64,000 nucleotides of DNA from Gambelia wislizenii. Lineage: Eukaryota; Chordata; Lepidosauria; Squamata; Crotaphytidae. The notes beneath the pieces were generated by a model. That model worked only from the letters and a program-made list of their open reading frames with translations, searched no databases and had not been told where the DNA came from. The DNA is taken from NCBI GenBank assembly GCA_030847615.1, contig JAUMIR010000001.1:181927001-181991000 (forward strand), in the 5' to 3' direction. The position numbers and the translations under genes are program-made. Each line of letters starts with the position of its first letter. Position 1 is the first letter of the stretch. Below, in pieces: positions 11,346 to 22,918 of this stretch.

Positions 11346-11854
11346 GAATTTTTGTTTGCGAAGAAAAGCCAGAGGAGAGAGAGTGTGAGTGCTTTACAGA
11401 TCAATTTAGTAGCTATAAAACAAACCAATGTGTAGTTTGGGCCTGCTATTCAGGAACAATTCATACCATTATTTTCTGAGGTGTTGAAATCCCATTTGGA
11501 GATTATTTGAGGTTACCATATTGGCCCAGAAAAAGCAGAATTGAGAGAAGAGGGAAAAATCATGGGGCTATAATAGATATGAATGGAAAGGGCCAGCACT
11601 ACCATTAGGCAGAGTGAGGTAGCAGATATAGTGGGTTATAGGAGGTAGCAGCAAAGTCATGGAAGAAAGTGATGAGTGTGCCATACATACTATGCTGTGT
11701 CCTCTAAGCTAGGTGCTGTCCTCAGGTGTAGTGTACCATTGTTAGTGCTGAAACAAGATTCAGCTTCTACTCTGGTTGGTTTTTGTACATGGAATGAGGG
11801 AGGGGGGTACTTTGTCTTCCTTTTCCCTCAGGCAGCCAATTGTCTTGGGTTACC
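11346..11854. other. unassigned non-coding sequence
   Basis: Nothing firmly recognised. The words ACCATTAGGCAGAGTGAGG near 11600 recur in modified form at about 19815 (CATTAGGCAGACTGAGG), hinting at an old dispersed repeat. Confidence 0.4.
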
Positions 11855-12084
11855 AATAATAATAATAATGATAATAATGATATCCCACTCCTCTACGAAA
11901 CACAATCGGGGCGGCTTACAACATTTAAAATATACATCCAAAACCCTCCATCCCAACCACCCTTAAAATACTATTAGATAATTCAGAAATTAAAACACTC
12001 TTAAAAATACTAAAATTAAACTGTAAACAGTGGCTATGGCGAAGTCGGGACAAATTAGATTTTTCTTTTCTGATGGCTGAGTAT

Positions 12085-15000
12085 CTATTCCGGAAAGGCC
12101 TGCCAGAAGAGATCCATCTTAAGAACTTTTAAAAAGCTATTTAGGGTTGTAATATGACAGATCTCATCCGGCAGGCCATTCCATAGTCTTGGAGCAATAG
12201 CTGAAAAGGTCCTGTAGGAGGTCGTAGAAAGCCTAGTCTTTAAAGGTTGTAGCAAATTCCTCCCAGAGAACCTTAGTGCACAGGGAGGATTATAAGGAAG
12301 GAGGAGGTCCTGAAGATAGGTTGGACCCAAGCCATTTAGGGCTTTAAAGGTAATAACCAACACCTTGTACTGGGACCGGAAACTCATGGGCAGCCTGTGA
12401 AGTGATCTTAAGGTAGGTGTTATATGGTCTCTTCTAGATGTACCTGAGACCAGTCTGGCTGCCATATTCTGTACTAATTGAAGTTTCCAGACTAAGTACA
12501 AGGGTAGCCCCATATGGAGTGTATTACAGAAATCAAGATGGGAGGTTACCAGCATGTACCACAGTCTCAAGGTCCCCAACTTCCAAGAAAGGGTGCAGTT
12601 GGCATATCAGCCCAAGCTGATAACAGGCACTCCTGACTGTCGCATTTACATGATTCGTCATATGGAACGACGAGTCCAGGAGTACCCCCAGACTGCAGAC
12701 ACATTTCTTGGAGAAGAGTGTGACCCCATCCAGGACTGGAGGTTGTATCCTAATGCCTGGGTTCGGGGCTGCTACAGTGAGTACCTCCGTTTTGCCTGGG
12801 TTCAGCTTCAATTTGTTTTCCCTCATCCAGTCCATTGCTGCTCTAAGACAATCACTAAGAGAAGAGACACCATCTCTGAAGACCAAGACATGGAGAAATA
12901 TATCTGGGTGTCATCAGCATACTGATGACATCCCGCTCCATGCCTCTGGATGATCTCTCCCAGTGGCTTCATATATATATTAAATAGCATCAGGGACAGG
13001 ATGACACCTTGTGGGACACCACAATTAAGCTCTTTCCTTGTAGAGCAACTGTCCCCAAGCATCACCCTCTGGAATCTACCCAAGAGGAAGGAGTGGAACC
13101 ACTGCAGCACAGTGCCTCTGATTCCTAACCCTCTCAGGTGATCCAAGAGGGTGGAATGGTCTATTGTACCAAAGGCCACTGAGAGGTCCAAGAGTACCAA
13201 CAGGGTCACACTACCCCTGTCGATCCCCAAGTGAAGGTCATCAGCCAGAGCAACCATGGCAGTCTCAATTCCATATCCTGTCCTAAAGCCAGTTTGAAAT
13301 GGATCTAGATAATCAGTTTCATCCAAGACAGCTTGGAGTTGGGAAGTGACCGCCCTCTCAATCACCTTGCTTAAAAAGGGGAGCAAGGAGACTGGCCTAT
13401 AGTTATTCCTGTCCAAGGGGTCCAGGGAAGGCTTTTTCAGGAGCGGTCTAACTGCCACTTCCTTCAAGCAAGATGAACATGACCTTCCCTAAGGGATGCA
13501 TTGATGATGCCCATGAGGAGCATCCTCAAGGCATCACCCCCCTGGATGGCCAGCCACAAGGGCAAGGGTCAAGGAGGCAGGTAGTCTTCCTCATTCTACC
13601 AAGGAGCTTGTCCATGTCATCAGTACTTACAGATTGAAACTGATCCAGTATAACCTCATCAACCAAGTTACTGGACGCCTCGTCAATTGAATCTGCTACA
13701 ACCCCAGCATCCAAGTTGCCTCTTAACTGAGAGATTTTGTATGCAAAGAAATTGTTAAATGTAGCACAGCAGGCCGTTGTCGGGTTTAGTAATGAGTTCT
13801 GCACAGTTGGAACCTGTGTCAGTTCCCTCACCACCACAGCTCTGCTGGGTGAGACTCTGCAGACGCAATACGTGCAGAAGAGAAAGATTTCCTTGCTGCA
13901 CATATGGCCTCTCTATAGGAACGAAGAAATTTCCTATGATGAGTCTTGTCAAATAAGAGTCAGGTTTTTTTGCCAGACACACTCTAGTCATTTCCAACCT
14001 GCATCATCTTCCTCAGTTCTTCAGTATACCATGGATGGTGATTATAAGCGGGTTGGAGAGGACGCTTGGGAGTGATTGTGTCAATAGCCTTGGTAAGATC
14101 GGTGTTCCAGGTATTGACCAAGGCTTTGACAGAATCACCAGCGTTACCAACCAATGAACCCTTTAAGGCTTTCTGGAATTCAATTGGTTCCATTAGCCTT
14201 CGAGAGCAGACCATTCTAATAGGTCCTCCACCCCCGACGGGATGGACAGTGGCCCTGAGTTCAGCCTTGATCAGGAAATGATCCGTCCATGACAATGCAG
14301 TGGTTTTAGTCACCTCCACCCATGGCTATTCCTGTTCTGTACTAAAGACCGCATCGAGGGTATGACCCGCACAATGAGTGGGCCCGTCAACCAATTGGGA
14401 TAGGCCCATGTTTGTAATGGACTCCATGAACTCCCAAACTGCACCTGATAAATGACAAGCTGGTCTCCAGTGAGATTTTGAAGTCACCCAGAACTTGTTG
14501 GAATATATAGTTTGCAATCCAATAAGTGGAAATGTTTTGCTATTGAAGGGTTAACTGACATGCAAGATAGGATGTGTTGATGTAACTTTCCAATGTTTTC
14601 CTATTGGGCTTCTAGGGAAAAAGGGGAGTGTCTAAAGTTTCCTCCTTTGTTTTTAGAAGCCAGCACAAGGTTTATACCTTACCCCTTCTCTTCTTACACT
14701 CTTTTCCATCTCACCTCACCATGTTGTGATAGTGAGAGGACATCCCTCTCAGGGAGTCCTGCATATTCTTTCATAACAATGTAGTTTTTAGACATTTTTA
14801 CTATTTTTAGTCTACTTTGATGCTGTACTGAATTTTCTGCCATGTGTAGAGCTCTGAAACTGTGAGTAATGAAGCTTTGTACTTTTAAACTACTTTGATG
14901 AGTCTTGGGTGTTTAGTTTGCTAAACAATAACTTGGGAAAGGACAAGGGTGTTTGGTTGTTTCTAAGCTGTGTTTTTTACATGTATGCTAAAATTGCTAT

Positions 15001-15467
15001 GCTAACACTGCTGCGTGTGTACTCTGCTTAATTGGCTGCATTTTCCATGAGTGAAGTGCAGTGAGGGGAGGGCATTTGCTATATGCTCTGTTTAAACAGG
15101 GATATTGGAACCCTGAATTTAAACACCCACAATATAACTAACAGTCTGGGTGACTCCAACAGCAACTCTGAGACCAGCTGTGTCAGGTCGGTTAGGGAGT
15201 CTGTTAGACAACAGGGTGGACAGTGTACTAACAGAATCCCTAAACTATCCCTGGTCTTCAGGCTCAGGTACATGAACTCAAAGTGGACCATTTTGTGGAT
15301 AGGTATCCTGGTCAAGGTAAAATTATTTTTATGAACAAGAGCCACTCCGCCCCCTCACCCACTTCCCCTTACTTGCTCACTAACAGAGTACCCGGCTGGG
15401 AGGGCCTGCGCCCAAGTTATGGTGCTATCCTCTCCCAGCCAGGTCTCAGTGAAGCAAGCCTAGGAAT
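12085..15467 (-). pseudogene. L2 ORF2 (endonuclease-reverse transcriptase), broken
   Basis: On the minus strand the order is: endonuclease part 1 (15467-15140) with ETWLG, GGGVALVHKNNF, RDSLGILLVH and ESPRLLV; the inserted block; endonuclease part 2 (14495-13984) with LGDFK, GPTHCAGHTLDAVFS and TDHFLIKAEL; a linker (about 13900-13530); RT (13467-12823) with NNYRPVSLLPFLSKVIE, LLDLSVAFGTIDH, CGVPQGVILS and the intact catalytic QYADDTQIYF; then KLKLNPGKTEVL and the C-terminal region (12579-12085) ending WNGLPDEI. Frames change several times and stops are present, so it is a pseudogene. Asn of the usual GDFN motif is Lys. Confidence 0.9.
14496..15135. mobile_element. ~640-bp LTR-like insertion inside L2
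   Basis: This block starts TGTTGGAATATATAG and ends CACCCACAATAT, and it is flanked by AACT on both sides (14492-14495 and 15136-15139), consistent with a 4-bp target duplication. The L2 endonuclease reading resumes exactly across it. There is no open frame. A TTTATACC word near 14670 followed by a pyrimidine-rich stretch, and GAAGCTTTGTAC near 14870, would suit the U3 and R regions of a solo LTR in plus orientation. The right end is not a canonical CA, so a solo LTR (Ty3/Gypsy or endogenous retrovirus type) is an inference. A DNA element is the alternative. Confidence 0.6.
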
Positions 15468-15470
15468 GAA

Positions 15471-16697
15471 GATACCATATTCATCCTTTTTAAAATGTCA
15501 TAATCCGTGTATCCCTTATATAACTGAGAATTTTTAGAGGTCCTTGAATTCAGCTAGCCTACAAAGATTATTTTAAAAGTTGGATAAAACAACTCCCAGC
15601 CATCAACTGTGTTCATTTTTAGTGTTTCCACAAACGATTGTTCTCTGCTAATGAACAGGGTATTACAGAATGTCCCTAATGAACACACCTATTAAACATT
15701 AAAAAAAAAAACCTACCTGCAATCACTTATAAATGTATTATCTCTGAATGATGTTTCCCTGTGATAATACAAATTTCCCTCTGGAGGGCTAGCTGTATCT
15801 GTCAATGATAGAAGGAGGACATTTGACTATCTGAGAAAAATGCAATTTTAGTTGGGAGGGTGAAAGGTAAAGTCATGTCACATTTTGTCATATGAGAAGT
15901 TGGAAGATTTCAGGAGACAAATAAAGCCTGGTTCTAATGGCTCTCCACACTTTTTGGAAGGCACTACAAGTCTTTAACCTCAGTGGGAGAGGCAGCTGAA
16001 TGCATAAGGTTTGTGTACAGTTCCAGATAGTTCATTTTGGTGCATATTTAATAGTGTGGCAATAACTCCCTTCACCACAATTATTTTTGTTGGTATCTTT
16101 CCTACCCTACTTCTTTCTGTACAACACCCAAAAGAGGAACTGCCCTTCAGCACTACAAAAATGTCAATATTACCTTTTCACAGTGGTGTCACAGTTTTTC
16201 AATGTAGATAAAAGGATTTAGGTTCTCTTTTGCATGAGGCACATCTCACAATCCATAAAAGGATTCAGATTCTCTTTTACATGAGGCATATCTCCCTGTG
16301 AGGTGCTCTCCTAACAACAGCCTGTAAATAAGTCCTTAACATTGCCTTAAACAAATGTGTTATACAGTATTTCCCTAGCTCCCCTTCAAAGACCTGACCT
16401 AAAACATCTGCAATCTCTGTGTGATGCAAAAGAATGTCAATCAGTGCAAATATTTGTATGATCTGGAAACTACCAAATTATGCAATACTGAGGACACAAA
16501 AACTCGGTAGCTGGGACTCAGTGAAGGAATTCAGATGAGCCACTTTAAAATACCTGTTTCTGTATTGTTCCAAGGTACATTTTATATTCCCATTGCCCAA
16601 TATATTCCTATTGCATATGTATATTTTATATTCTTATTGTTTCATCTTGCGTCCAGACTACCTTCTTCCAATATTCTCCTTGCTTTCTATGCTCTCA
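15471..16697. other. unassigned non-coding sequence
   Basis: No gene or transposon recognised. Two near-copies of AAAGGATTTAGGTTCTCTTT / AAAGGATTCAGATTCTCTTT at about 16211 and 16258 form a small direct repeat of period 47. Confidence 0.45.
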
Positions 16698-16926
16698 AGG
16701 AGCCCTGGTGGCAAAGTGGTTAGATGACAGTACTGCAAGCCACAACGTTATGAGTTTGATCCCAGAGAGCTCCAAGGTTGACTCAGCCTTCCATCCTTCC
16801 ATAGGTCCGTAAAATGAGTATCCAGTTTGTTTGGGCAATTACCTAAAAAGCATTGTAAAGGGGGTGCTTTGGCACTGATAAGCGGTATATAAATATCAAT
16901 GCTATTGCTATATTGCTATTGTTATC
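16698..16926 (+). mobile_element. tRNA-derived SINE with L2-like tail
   Basis: The head GGAGCCCTGGTGGCAAAGTG has an A-box-like stretch, and GAGTTTGATCCC a B-box-like stretch, as in pol III SINEs. The body has GGTCCGTAAAATGAGTATCC. The tail AAGCGGTATATAAATATCAA followed by (ATTGCT)-type units resembles L2/CR1 3' ends. It probably belongs to a squamate SINE family mobilised by L2. The family name was not verified. Confidence 0.75.
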
Positions 16927-18663
16927 TATCAATGATTCACACCTTCCATCAATCATTTGCTTTTAATTTTAGGGTGGGTGGGGTGGGGAGGGTGGGCCTT
17001 TTCTAGCTCCAACAACCCTCCCCCTTTCCTGATTCTCCCACCCCTTTGGTATCTTTCATAAATCTACGCCCTCACCAACTTTTGTCTTCCCATGTATTCA
17101 GGACCCTTTCTTTTCTGGAAACATGCCACGGACTGGCCATCAATGGTGGGTGACCATTTTGAGTATTGATCTAGTCCACATTTTATCCGCTTGTCTGAAA
17201 GAACATCAGACATTTTCAAACAAGCACTCTGCACTTTCCACCAGATACTGGTTTGTATTTGTATCCTCAGAAATTGATGGAAAGGGTTGGTACACATTAT
17301 GCAGTCAGTTGTACCAAGGGTGGTGATTCAGTTGTTCCTATTAGAAGACTGGAAATCCAGCTGATGAAAGTGGGAAAGAGGGAGGCGTTGAAGAAGGAGA
17401 ACACACCTCTCTTCTGCTGTCAGGAAAATGACGCCAGAAACAGCACATCTGTGATAGAAGCAAATCCATGTGAGATTTGAAAAGACACAGAGAAAAGGAA
17501 TCACAGCAACCTGAGTTTAAATTTCTAGAGTTATTCTGGAATGAAAATAGAATTGGTTGTGAATGGAATGAAGTCTGGATCGATGTGAAGTAGGTATGTG
17601 TCATGTGAATCCAGACTAACAAAGGACAAACAACCTTCTTTGAGTCACCCCTTGAAATTCCAGAATTCTTCAGTCTGGCTTCCTCCAGTGGTATGAGGTG
17701 ACTTACTCAGCTTTGTCCATTTATCATCTCACTAGAGTTTCCACTTATTAAGAAGCATATAGGGTCTGAAAAGAATGATTGTTTCTTACCCTATTCTACA
17801 TTAGGTTTGAAGCAGTGGATAATAAATCTTGATTCTGCTACACCACTCAGTTGGGAAAGAACTAACTAAAAAGGGACCAATGCATTATAGACTAAGAAGC
17901 CAATATGAAATTCAAAGACCTTGTCTATTAAAAAAAATCTAACGGAATTGTCAGGTGTATTTAGAAGGTGATCAGTACATAACATTTTATCTCTCCATTT
18001 TTGTGAAAAGTCTTTCTTTCTTGCTTCTTGATTCTTTCTTGCTTTCTTTGGTAAAATTACACAGGCTATGCTGGAAGCACAGATATTTTTTAGACAGAAG
18101 AATCATGCCACAGTTAATCTCCAGTAAGAATGAATTACTGTGTTGCTGTTGTTTTTAAGTAGAAGGTACAATCCACTATATGCTCTTCTTAGGAAATAAG
18201 ATTTTTCTTCCAAGCTGTTTTTTCTCTATTAAATCAAACGATGTGAAGGCTACAACAAGCCCCATCAAACTGAACAGAATTTATGTCTAAGTAAACATGA
18301 TAAGAATCTTGCTCCCCTGTATTAAGACTTGTTGGAGAGACAAATTCATCATCAAAGTGAAAAGGTTATATCACATTCCTTTAGCAGATATATTGCAAAA
18401 GCTACATCCATGTCATTCAAACTATAACAATACTTAATGATTCCCCCCTTAAGAAAACCAGTAAATTAAAAGAACCCTACCCAATAAAGAGTCTGAGACA
18501 TCTGCAGATCAGGTTACCATATTCCTGTTCCCCAAGTCTGGGTAGCCTAATTGCATACTGTGAAATTTGTATAACGTGCAAATAAAGCATATGAGCTATT
18601 GCATTCTTTTTCTACCATTATACTGTATTCCAGCCTTGATACCAGTAATAGTAAGCAGTGATT
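16927..18663. other. unassigned non-coding sequence
   Basis: Nothing recognised. A GGTGGG-rich patch at 16971-16998 is locally G-rich. No open frame has family motifs. Confidence 0.4.
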
Positions 18664-18778
18664 CTAGAGAGCCAGTATAGCAAGAGTGCTAGATTTTGAA
18701 CCCAAGTTCAAGTCCCTGCTTAGTCATAAAGCTTACTGAGTGACTTCGGCCAATCACTACCTCTCAGCTAAACCTACT
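18664..18778 (+). mobile_element. tRNA-derived SINE head, truncated
   Basis: The order AGAGCCAGTATAGCAAGAGT (A-box side), CCCAAGTTCAAGTCCCTGC (B-box side) and TACTGAGTGACTTCGGCCAA matches the head of the Sauria-type SINE at 56065-56200. The 3' half is missing. Confidence 0.7.
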
Positions 18779-20462
18779 TCTATATATATATACGGTTAAG
18801 TGGGGAAAGAGAAACTATCTTAAAGTAGCTTTGTGTAATTGTTTCTTTTGGGGTTGTGGTAGTTGTTCTTGACCTTTTGTCATAAACAGGAATTTCCAGT
18901 AGTATTTTTTATTTTTATTTATCATTTTAGTTTTTTTACATTAGTTATTTTTAACTAATAGCAAAAACATATCTATGTACACTCCACAATGCCACAGTAT
19001 CATCTTATTCATAGGACAACAGAATCGATTCCTAGCACACACACCCCAAAAATTAACAACACAATTGTATCAAATATATATATATGTGTGTGTGTGTGTG
19101 TATAAACAATATATAAAGTATAGCAATGTACCTACATTATCAAATTATATACACACACAAACACACATTGAGTATTTATACAATTTTCCCATTCTAGCAG
19201 TCATCACCAAAGAAGGCAGAAGAAGAAAAATTGATGCTCTTTATGAATAGCTGTTTTCAATAATGTTATTAAAACAGTGGCAAATTTTCTAGCATCTTTC
19301 TGCCATCCAGTTTCTATCTGAAAACTAGTTGCTGCCCCCACTATATCTCTATCGACCTTTTCATAAATCAGACTGTCTATCTGTTTATCTGAAGGCCTGA
19401 ATACTATTGGACCCACGGAATCAATGGGATTTATCTATATGTTATCTCATCGTTAAATAACTGATTCAATGGGTCTCATCAAAATGAGATTCAGGGTATC
19501 TGTTATTAGTGTTTCTCATTGCTGAAGTTTTATAAAGAATAAAAAATAAAAAGAAAACAATGAAGAATAAAATGAGCACACACAGCAGTAACTGCAGAGA
19601 GCATAACAAGGTCTGACATTCTTCAGAGATACATGATATATAATTCAGTTTAACTTTTCTCTGCCTTATTCAATGTTGTATCTCAACAAATGTACTAATC
19701 TATGCTGGATCTTTGTGCTACTACCAAGCCACTGTTTCTCAATGACCATAATTAAGGTAATTGTGTCACCCCCTGGTTATACCTTTCCGCTCAAACCTGT
19801 CACCCAACTACTCTGCCTATCATTAGGCAGACTGAGGTGCTCGCCTCAGGCATCAGGATGCCAAGACTAGTGAACTGTGTTGTTCTCACCACCACGGCTG
19901 CTTCAACCCATTTCTTTCCCAGCCCACTCCGTCCCAACTTGATGTTGTGTCCATCTACCACTCTATCTTCTGGCCCTCCATCTCCTGCTCACTCACACAG
20001 TATTGTTCTGCTCTGCTAGATACCCTTCCCTCACCCCTCACCATCTCCTGTCCTCCATATCTCATCTCCCTCTTGCTGATCTTCCTTGCTGTCCTGCTTT
20101 CTCTCACCTTCTGTTCCCTTGCAGCTCTGAGTAGAGACAGTTGCTGCTGCTTCAGCCTGATACCTCCTTCTTTTCCCAAAGCACCTACTCACATGACAGC
20201 TGCTCCTTCTCCTTGCCACTGACAGGATCAGGATGGCACATTAAAAAAAAAAAGAATAGAGAGGTAGATAGTAAAGGCAGACAGACTGATTCCTGGTGGG
20301 AGTGGCTTTCCCCCCTTCAGATGCTACTATCCACAGAAACCTTAAGGTACAAGACTCTTTGGTGTCTTTGCTGTTGCACACTAAAACAACTGTCTCCATG
20401 GAAAGTATGAAATGTATTCCTCTGTGTAAAAAAACAAATCATCTTTCAAAGCAAGTACCAAT
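18779..20462. other. unassigned; microsatellite-cored inverted repeat at 19061-19187
   Basis: Holds short TA runs (18781-18792) and an inverted pair of (TA)(TG)/(CA)(TA) arms at about 19061-19104 and 19141-19187. A stretch from about 19806 to 20240 opens with CATTAGGCAGACTGAGGTGC and is C/T-rich, perhaps an old DNA-element remnant. No gene is supported; open frames at 19837-20222 are low-complexity Ser/Leu-rich translations. Confidence 0.45.
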
Positions 20463-20676
20463 CTGGTGACTATGTGTGCCTTCAAGTCACCTTTCAACTC
20501 ACAGCAACCCCATGAATTTTTCATAGGGTTTTCTTAGGCAAGGAATACTCAGAGGTGGTTTTGCCATTTCCTCCTGTTGAAATATAGCTCACAGCACCTG
20601 GTATCCATTGGCAGTCTCCCATCCAAACACTAACCAGGCTGACCCTGCTTACCTTCTCAGATCAAATGGAATCTGG
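20463..20676 (-). mobile_element. 5S rRNA-derived SINE
   Basis: On the plus strand, 20600-20676 reads GTCTCCCATCCAAACACTAA, CCAGGCTGACCCTGC and TCAGATCAAATGGAATCTGG. This is a diverged reverse complement of the internal-promoter half of 5S rRNA (GATGGGAGAC and CCTGGTTAGT on the minus strand). The remaining body (20463-20599) ends in GTGTGCCTTCAAGTCACC, close to the tail of the tRNA-derived SINEs here (CTTGAAGGCACAC on the minus strand). It is therefore a SINE with a 5S head and a Bov-B-type tail, a class described from squamates. It is not a functional 5S gene. Confidence 0.9.
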
Positions 20677-20680
20677 TTGG

Positions 20681-21038
20681 TTTTTTTTTTTCCCTTAACA
20701 TCTCCTTCCCATATTTCTTTCCACATCTCCTTGATATAAATCAGTCTTAGACTACCACCACCCCACCTATTTTGGTTCCCTGCTATAGGGAAGTAAGGAA
20801 TGGGACAGAGTTCTAATAAATGCAAATATGTAAATTTCATGTACATACCTACTTCAGTGTATGGCCAATTAGACTTGGTAGGACATGTGTCTGAATAAAC
20901 AAGACTGCTATGCCATATATCCAAGGCAAGTGAATGAAGAATTAATCCTTCCAAAAGGATTCTATAATTTCTTTCTTATATGAAACAACTTCCAGAAATC
21001 TAAAATTTTGAGCAAGCATTTATCCCTCTCAATAAGAT

Positions 21039-21039
<1 letters not shown>
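20681..21039. other. unassigned non-coding sequence
   Basis: No recognisable feature apart from a T10 run at about 20681-20690. Confidence 0.45.
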
Positions 21040-21082
<43 letters not shown>

Positions 21083-21143
21083 TTCTTTTCTTTTCTTTTC
21101 TTTCTTTTTCTTCCTTCCTTCCTTCCTTTCCTTCTTTCTTTCT
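21040..21143. repeat. polypyrimidine tract (TTTC)n/(TTTTC)n/(TTCC)n
   Basis: Roughly 100 nt almost entirely of T and C, in TTTC, then TTTTC, then TTCC units. The Phe/Leu/Ser-rich frame through it is not a protein. Confidence 0.97.
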
Positions 21144-21322
21144 CCTTCTATGCATCATCTAGGATTTCCTTTTGCCTTCACCTAACTAATCCTTTACTTC
21201 TGGTAACACTCAGCTCCACTCCTGAGAAGCTTGTGGAAGATAACTTGGTAATTACATTTTTCTAGAAAGCCATTGAAAATGATCTGAGGTTAGGCTTACC
21301 TAGAAGTACTCATTAGCATTTG

Positions 21323-22828
21323 TCATAGAATCATAGAGTTGGAAGAGACCTCAAGAGCCATCTAGTCCTACCCCCTGTCATGCAGGAATACGCAATCAAA
21401 TCATTCCTGACAGATGGCTATCCAGCCTCTGTTTAAAAACCTCCAAAGAAGGAGACTCCACCAACTACGAGGCAGTGCATTCCACTACCAAACAGCTCTT
21501 ACTGTCAGAAAGTTCTTCCTAATGTTTAGGTGGAATCTCTTTTCCTGTAGTTCGAACCCACTGCTCCATGTCGTACACTGGAGCAGCAGAAAACAAGCTT
21601 GCTCCATCCTCAGTATGATATCCCTTCAAATATTTAAACATGGCTATCATGTCCCCTCTTAACCTTCTCTTCTCCAGACTAAACATACCCAGCTCCCTAC
21701 GCCATTCCTCATAGGGCATGGCTTCCAGACCTCCCACCATCCTGGTCACCCTCCTCTGGACACCTTCCAGCTTCTCAGTATCCTTCCTGAATTTTGGTGC
21801 CCAGAACTGGACACAATATTCCAGGTGAGGTCTGACCAAAGCAGAATACAGTGGCACTATTACTTCCCTTGATCTAGACACTATGCTCCTATTAATGCAA
21901 CCCAGAATCACATTGGCTTTTTTAGCTGCTGCATCACACTGCTGACTCATGGTCAGCTTGTGGTCCACTAAGACTCCTAGATCCTTTTCGCATGTACTGC
22001 CATCAAGCCATATGTCACCCATCCTATATCTGTACATTTAATTTTTACTCCCCAAGTGTAGTATCCTATATTTCTCCCTATTGAAATTCATTTTATTAAT
22101 ATTGGCCCAGTTTTCTAATCTGTTGAAGTCATTTTGGATTCTGGTCCTGTCCTCTTGGGTATTAGCTATCCCTCCTAATTTGTTGTCATCTGCAAACTTG
22201 ATAAGCATACCCTCTATTCCCTCATCCAAGTCATTGACAAAGATGTTGAATAGCACTGGGCCCAGGACAGAACCCTGTGGCACCCCACTGGTCACTTCCC
22301 TCCAGGATGAAGAGGACCCATTGGTGACTACTCTTTGGGTTTGGTCAGTCAACCAATTACAAATCCACCTAACAATTGCATTGTCTAACCTGCACATTAC
22401 TAACTTTTTTGCAAGAATATCATGGGGGGGCTTGTCAAAAGTCTTATTGAATTCAAGATACACTACATCCACTGCATTCCCTTCATCTATCAAGTTTGTA
22501 ACTCTATCAAAAAAAGAGATGAGATTAGTCTGGCATGACTTATTTTGGTGAAATCCATATTGACTTTTAGTGATCACAGCATTCCTTTCTAAGTGGTTAG
22601 AAATTGTTTAATGATCTGCTTTATAATGTTCCCTAGTATTGATGGCAGGCTGACTGGGCCATAATTATTTGGGTTTTCTTTCCTCCTCCCCCCAACATTT
22701 TAAAGACGGGAACAACATTTGTCCTCCTCCAGTCTGCTGGGACTTCTCCTGTTCTCCAGGAATTCTCAAAGATAATTGATAGTGGTTCTGAGATTACTTC
22801 TGCCAGTTCTGAGATTACATCTGCCAGT
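21323..22828 (-). mobile_element. CR1 LINE, 5'-truncated, antisense
   Basis: The 3' end at 21323 (CATAGAATCATAGAGTTGGA on the plus strand) is typical CR1. Minus-strand coding runs from about 22828 (KAEVISEP-like region, then RTGEVPADWRRTNVVPVF and NPNNYGPVSLPSILG) through two long open stretches, 22577-22038 and 22037-21519. The FADD box is intact (LIKFADDNKLGG). It is the longest and best-kept CR1 in the window. It lies in the same orientation as the copies at 4656-6100 and 57971-58636. A 21-bp word (TCTGAGATTAC..CTGCCAG) is duplicated at its 5' edge (about 22790-22828). Confidence 0.95.
21519..22720 (-). pseudogene. CR1 reverse transcriptase, broken
   Basis: The segment 22577-22038 encodes SQYGFHQNKSCQTNLISFFD, VVYLEFNKTFDKPPHD, the template-grip motif SGVPQGSVLGPVLFNIFVND, the catalytic FADD, and LNKMNFNREKYRILHLG-like sequence. 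The segment 22037-21519 continues with [40 protein letters not shown] and [11 protein letters not shown], the thumb and C-terminal part. A TAA between the two segments (minus-strand codon at about 22040) replaces a sense codon, and smaller lesions lie further 5'. Codons before motif 0 are frameshifted around 22600-22720. Confidence 0.9.
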
Positions 22829-22875
22829 AAAATGAATAATATTGCAGAAGTCTGTTCCAGAGGTATGCATGTGCA

Positions 22876-22918
22876 TATGTGTGTGTGTGTGTGGAGAGAG
22901 AGAGAGAGAGAGAGAGAT
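22876..22918. repeat. (GT)n(GA)n microsatellite
   Basis: A run of about nine GT units passes into about ten GA units, the same order as at 1175-1222. Confidence 0.95.

Larger units (their letters stand above)
11855..15470 (-). mobile_element. L2 LINE, 5'-truncated, antisense, split by an LTR-like insertion
   Basis: The 3' end lies at 11855, where an (AAT)n tail is followed by a plus-strand segment containing CAATCGGGGCGGCTTACAAC, typical of squamate L2. Coding sequence is then followed on the minus strand through the RT to the endonuclease, ending at about 15470 in ETWLGEDSTITWAQALPAGY. A 640-bp unrelated block at 14496-15135 interrupts the endonuclease. Removing it joins the two halves at a conserved LLV/LGDF junction. 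The element lacks its 5' UTR and any ORF1. This is the longest L2 in the window, at about 3 kb of L2 sequence. Confidence 0.93.

Noticed and set aside
12438..12953. Plus-strand frames of 60-123 codons in the L2
   Set aside because: They are antisense shadows of the minus-strand L2 reverse transcriptase.
20463..20676. A functional 5S rRNA gene
   Set aside because: The 5S match is partial, diverged and fused to a SINE body; no complete 5S gene or terminator is present.
20957..21265. Phe/Leu-rich membrane-like protein at the polypyrimidine tract
   Set aside because: The residues come from TTTC/TTCC repeats; there is no coding evidence.
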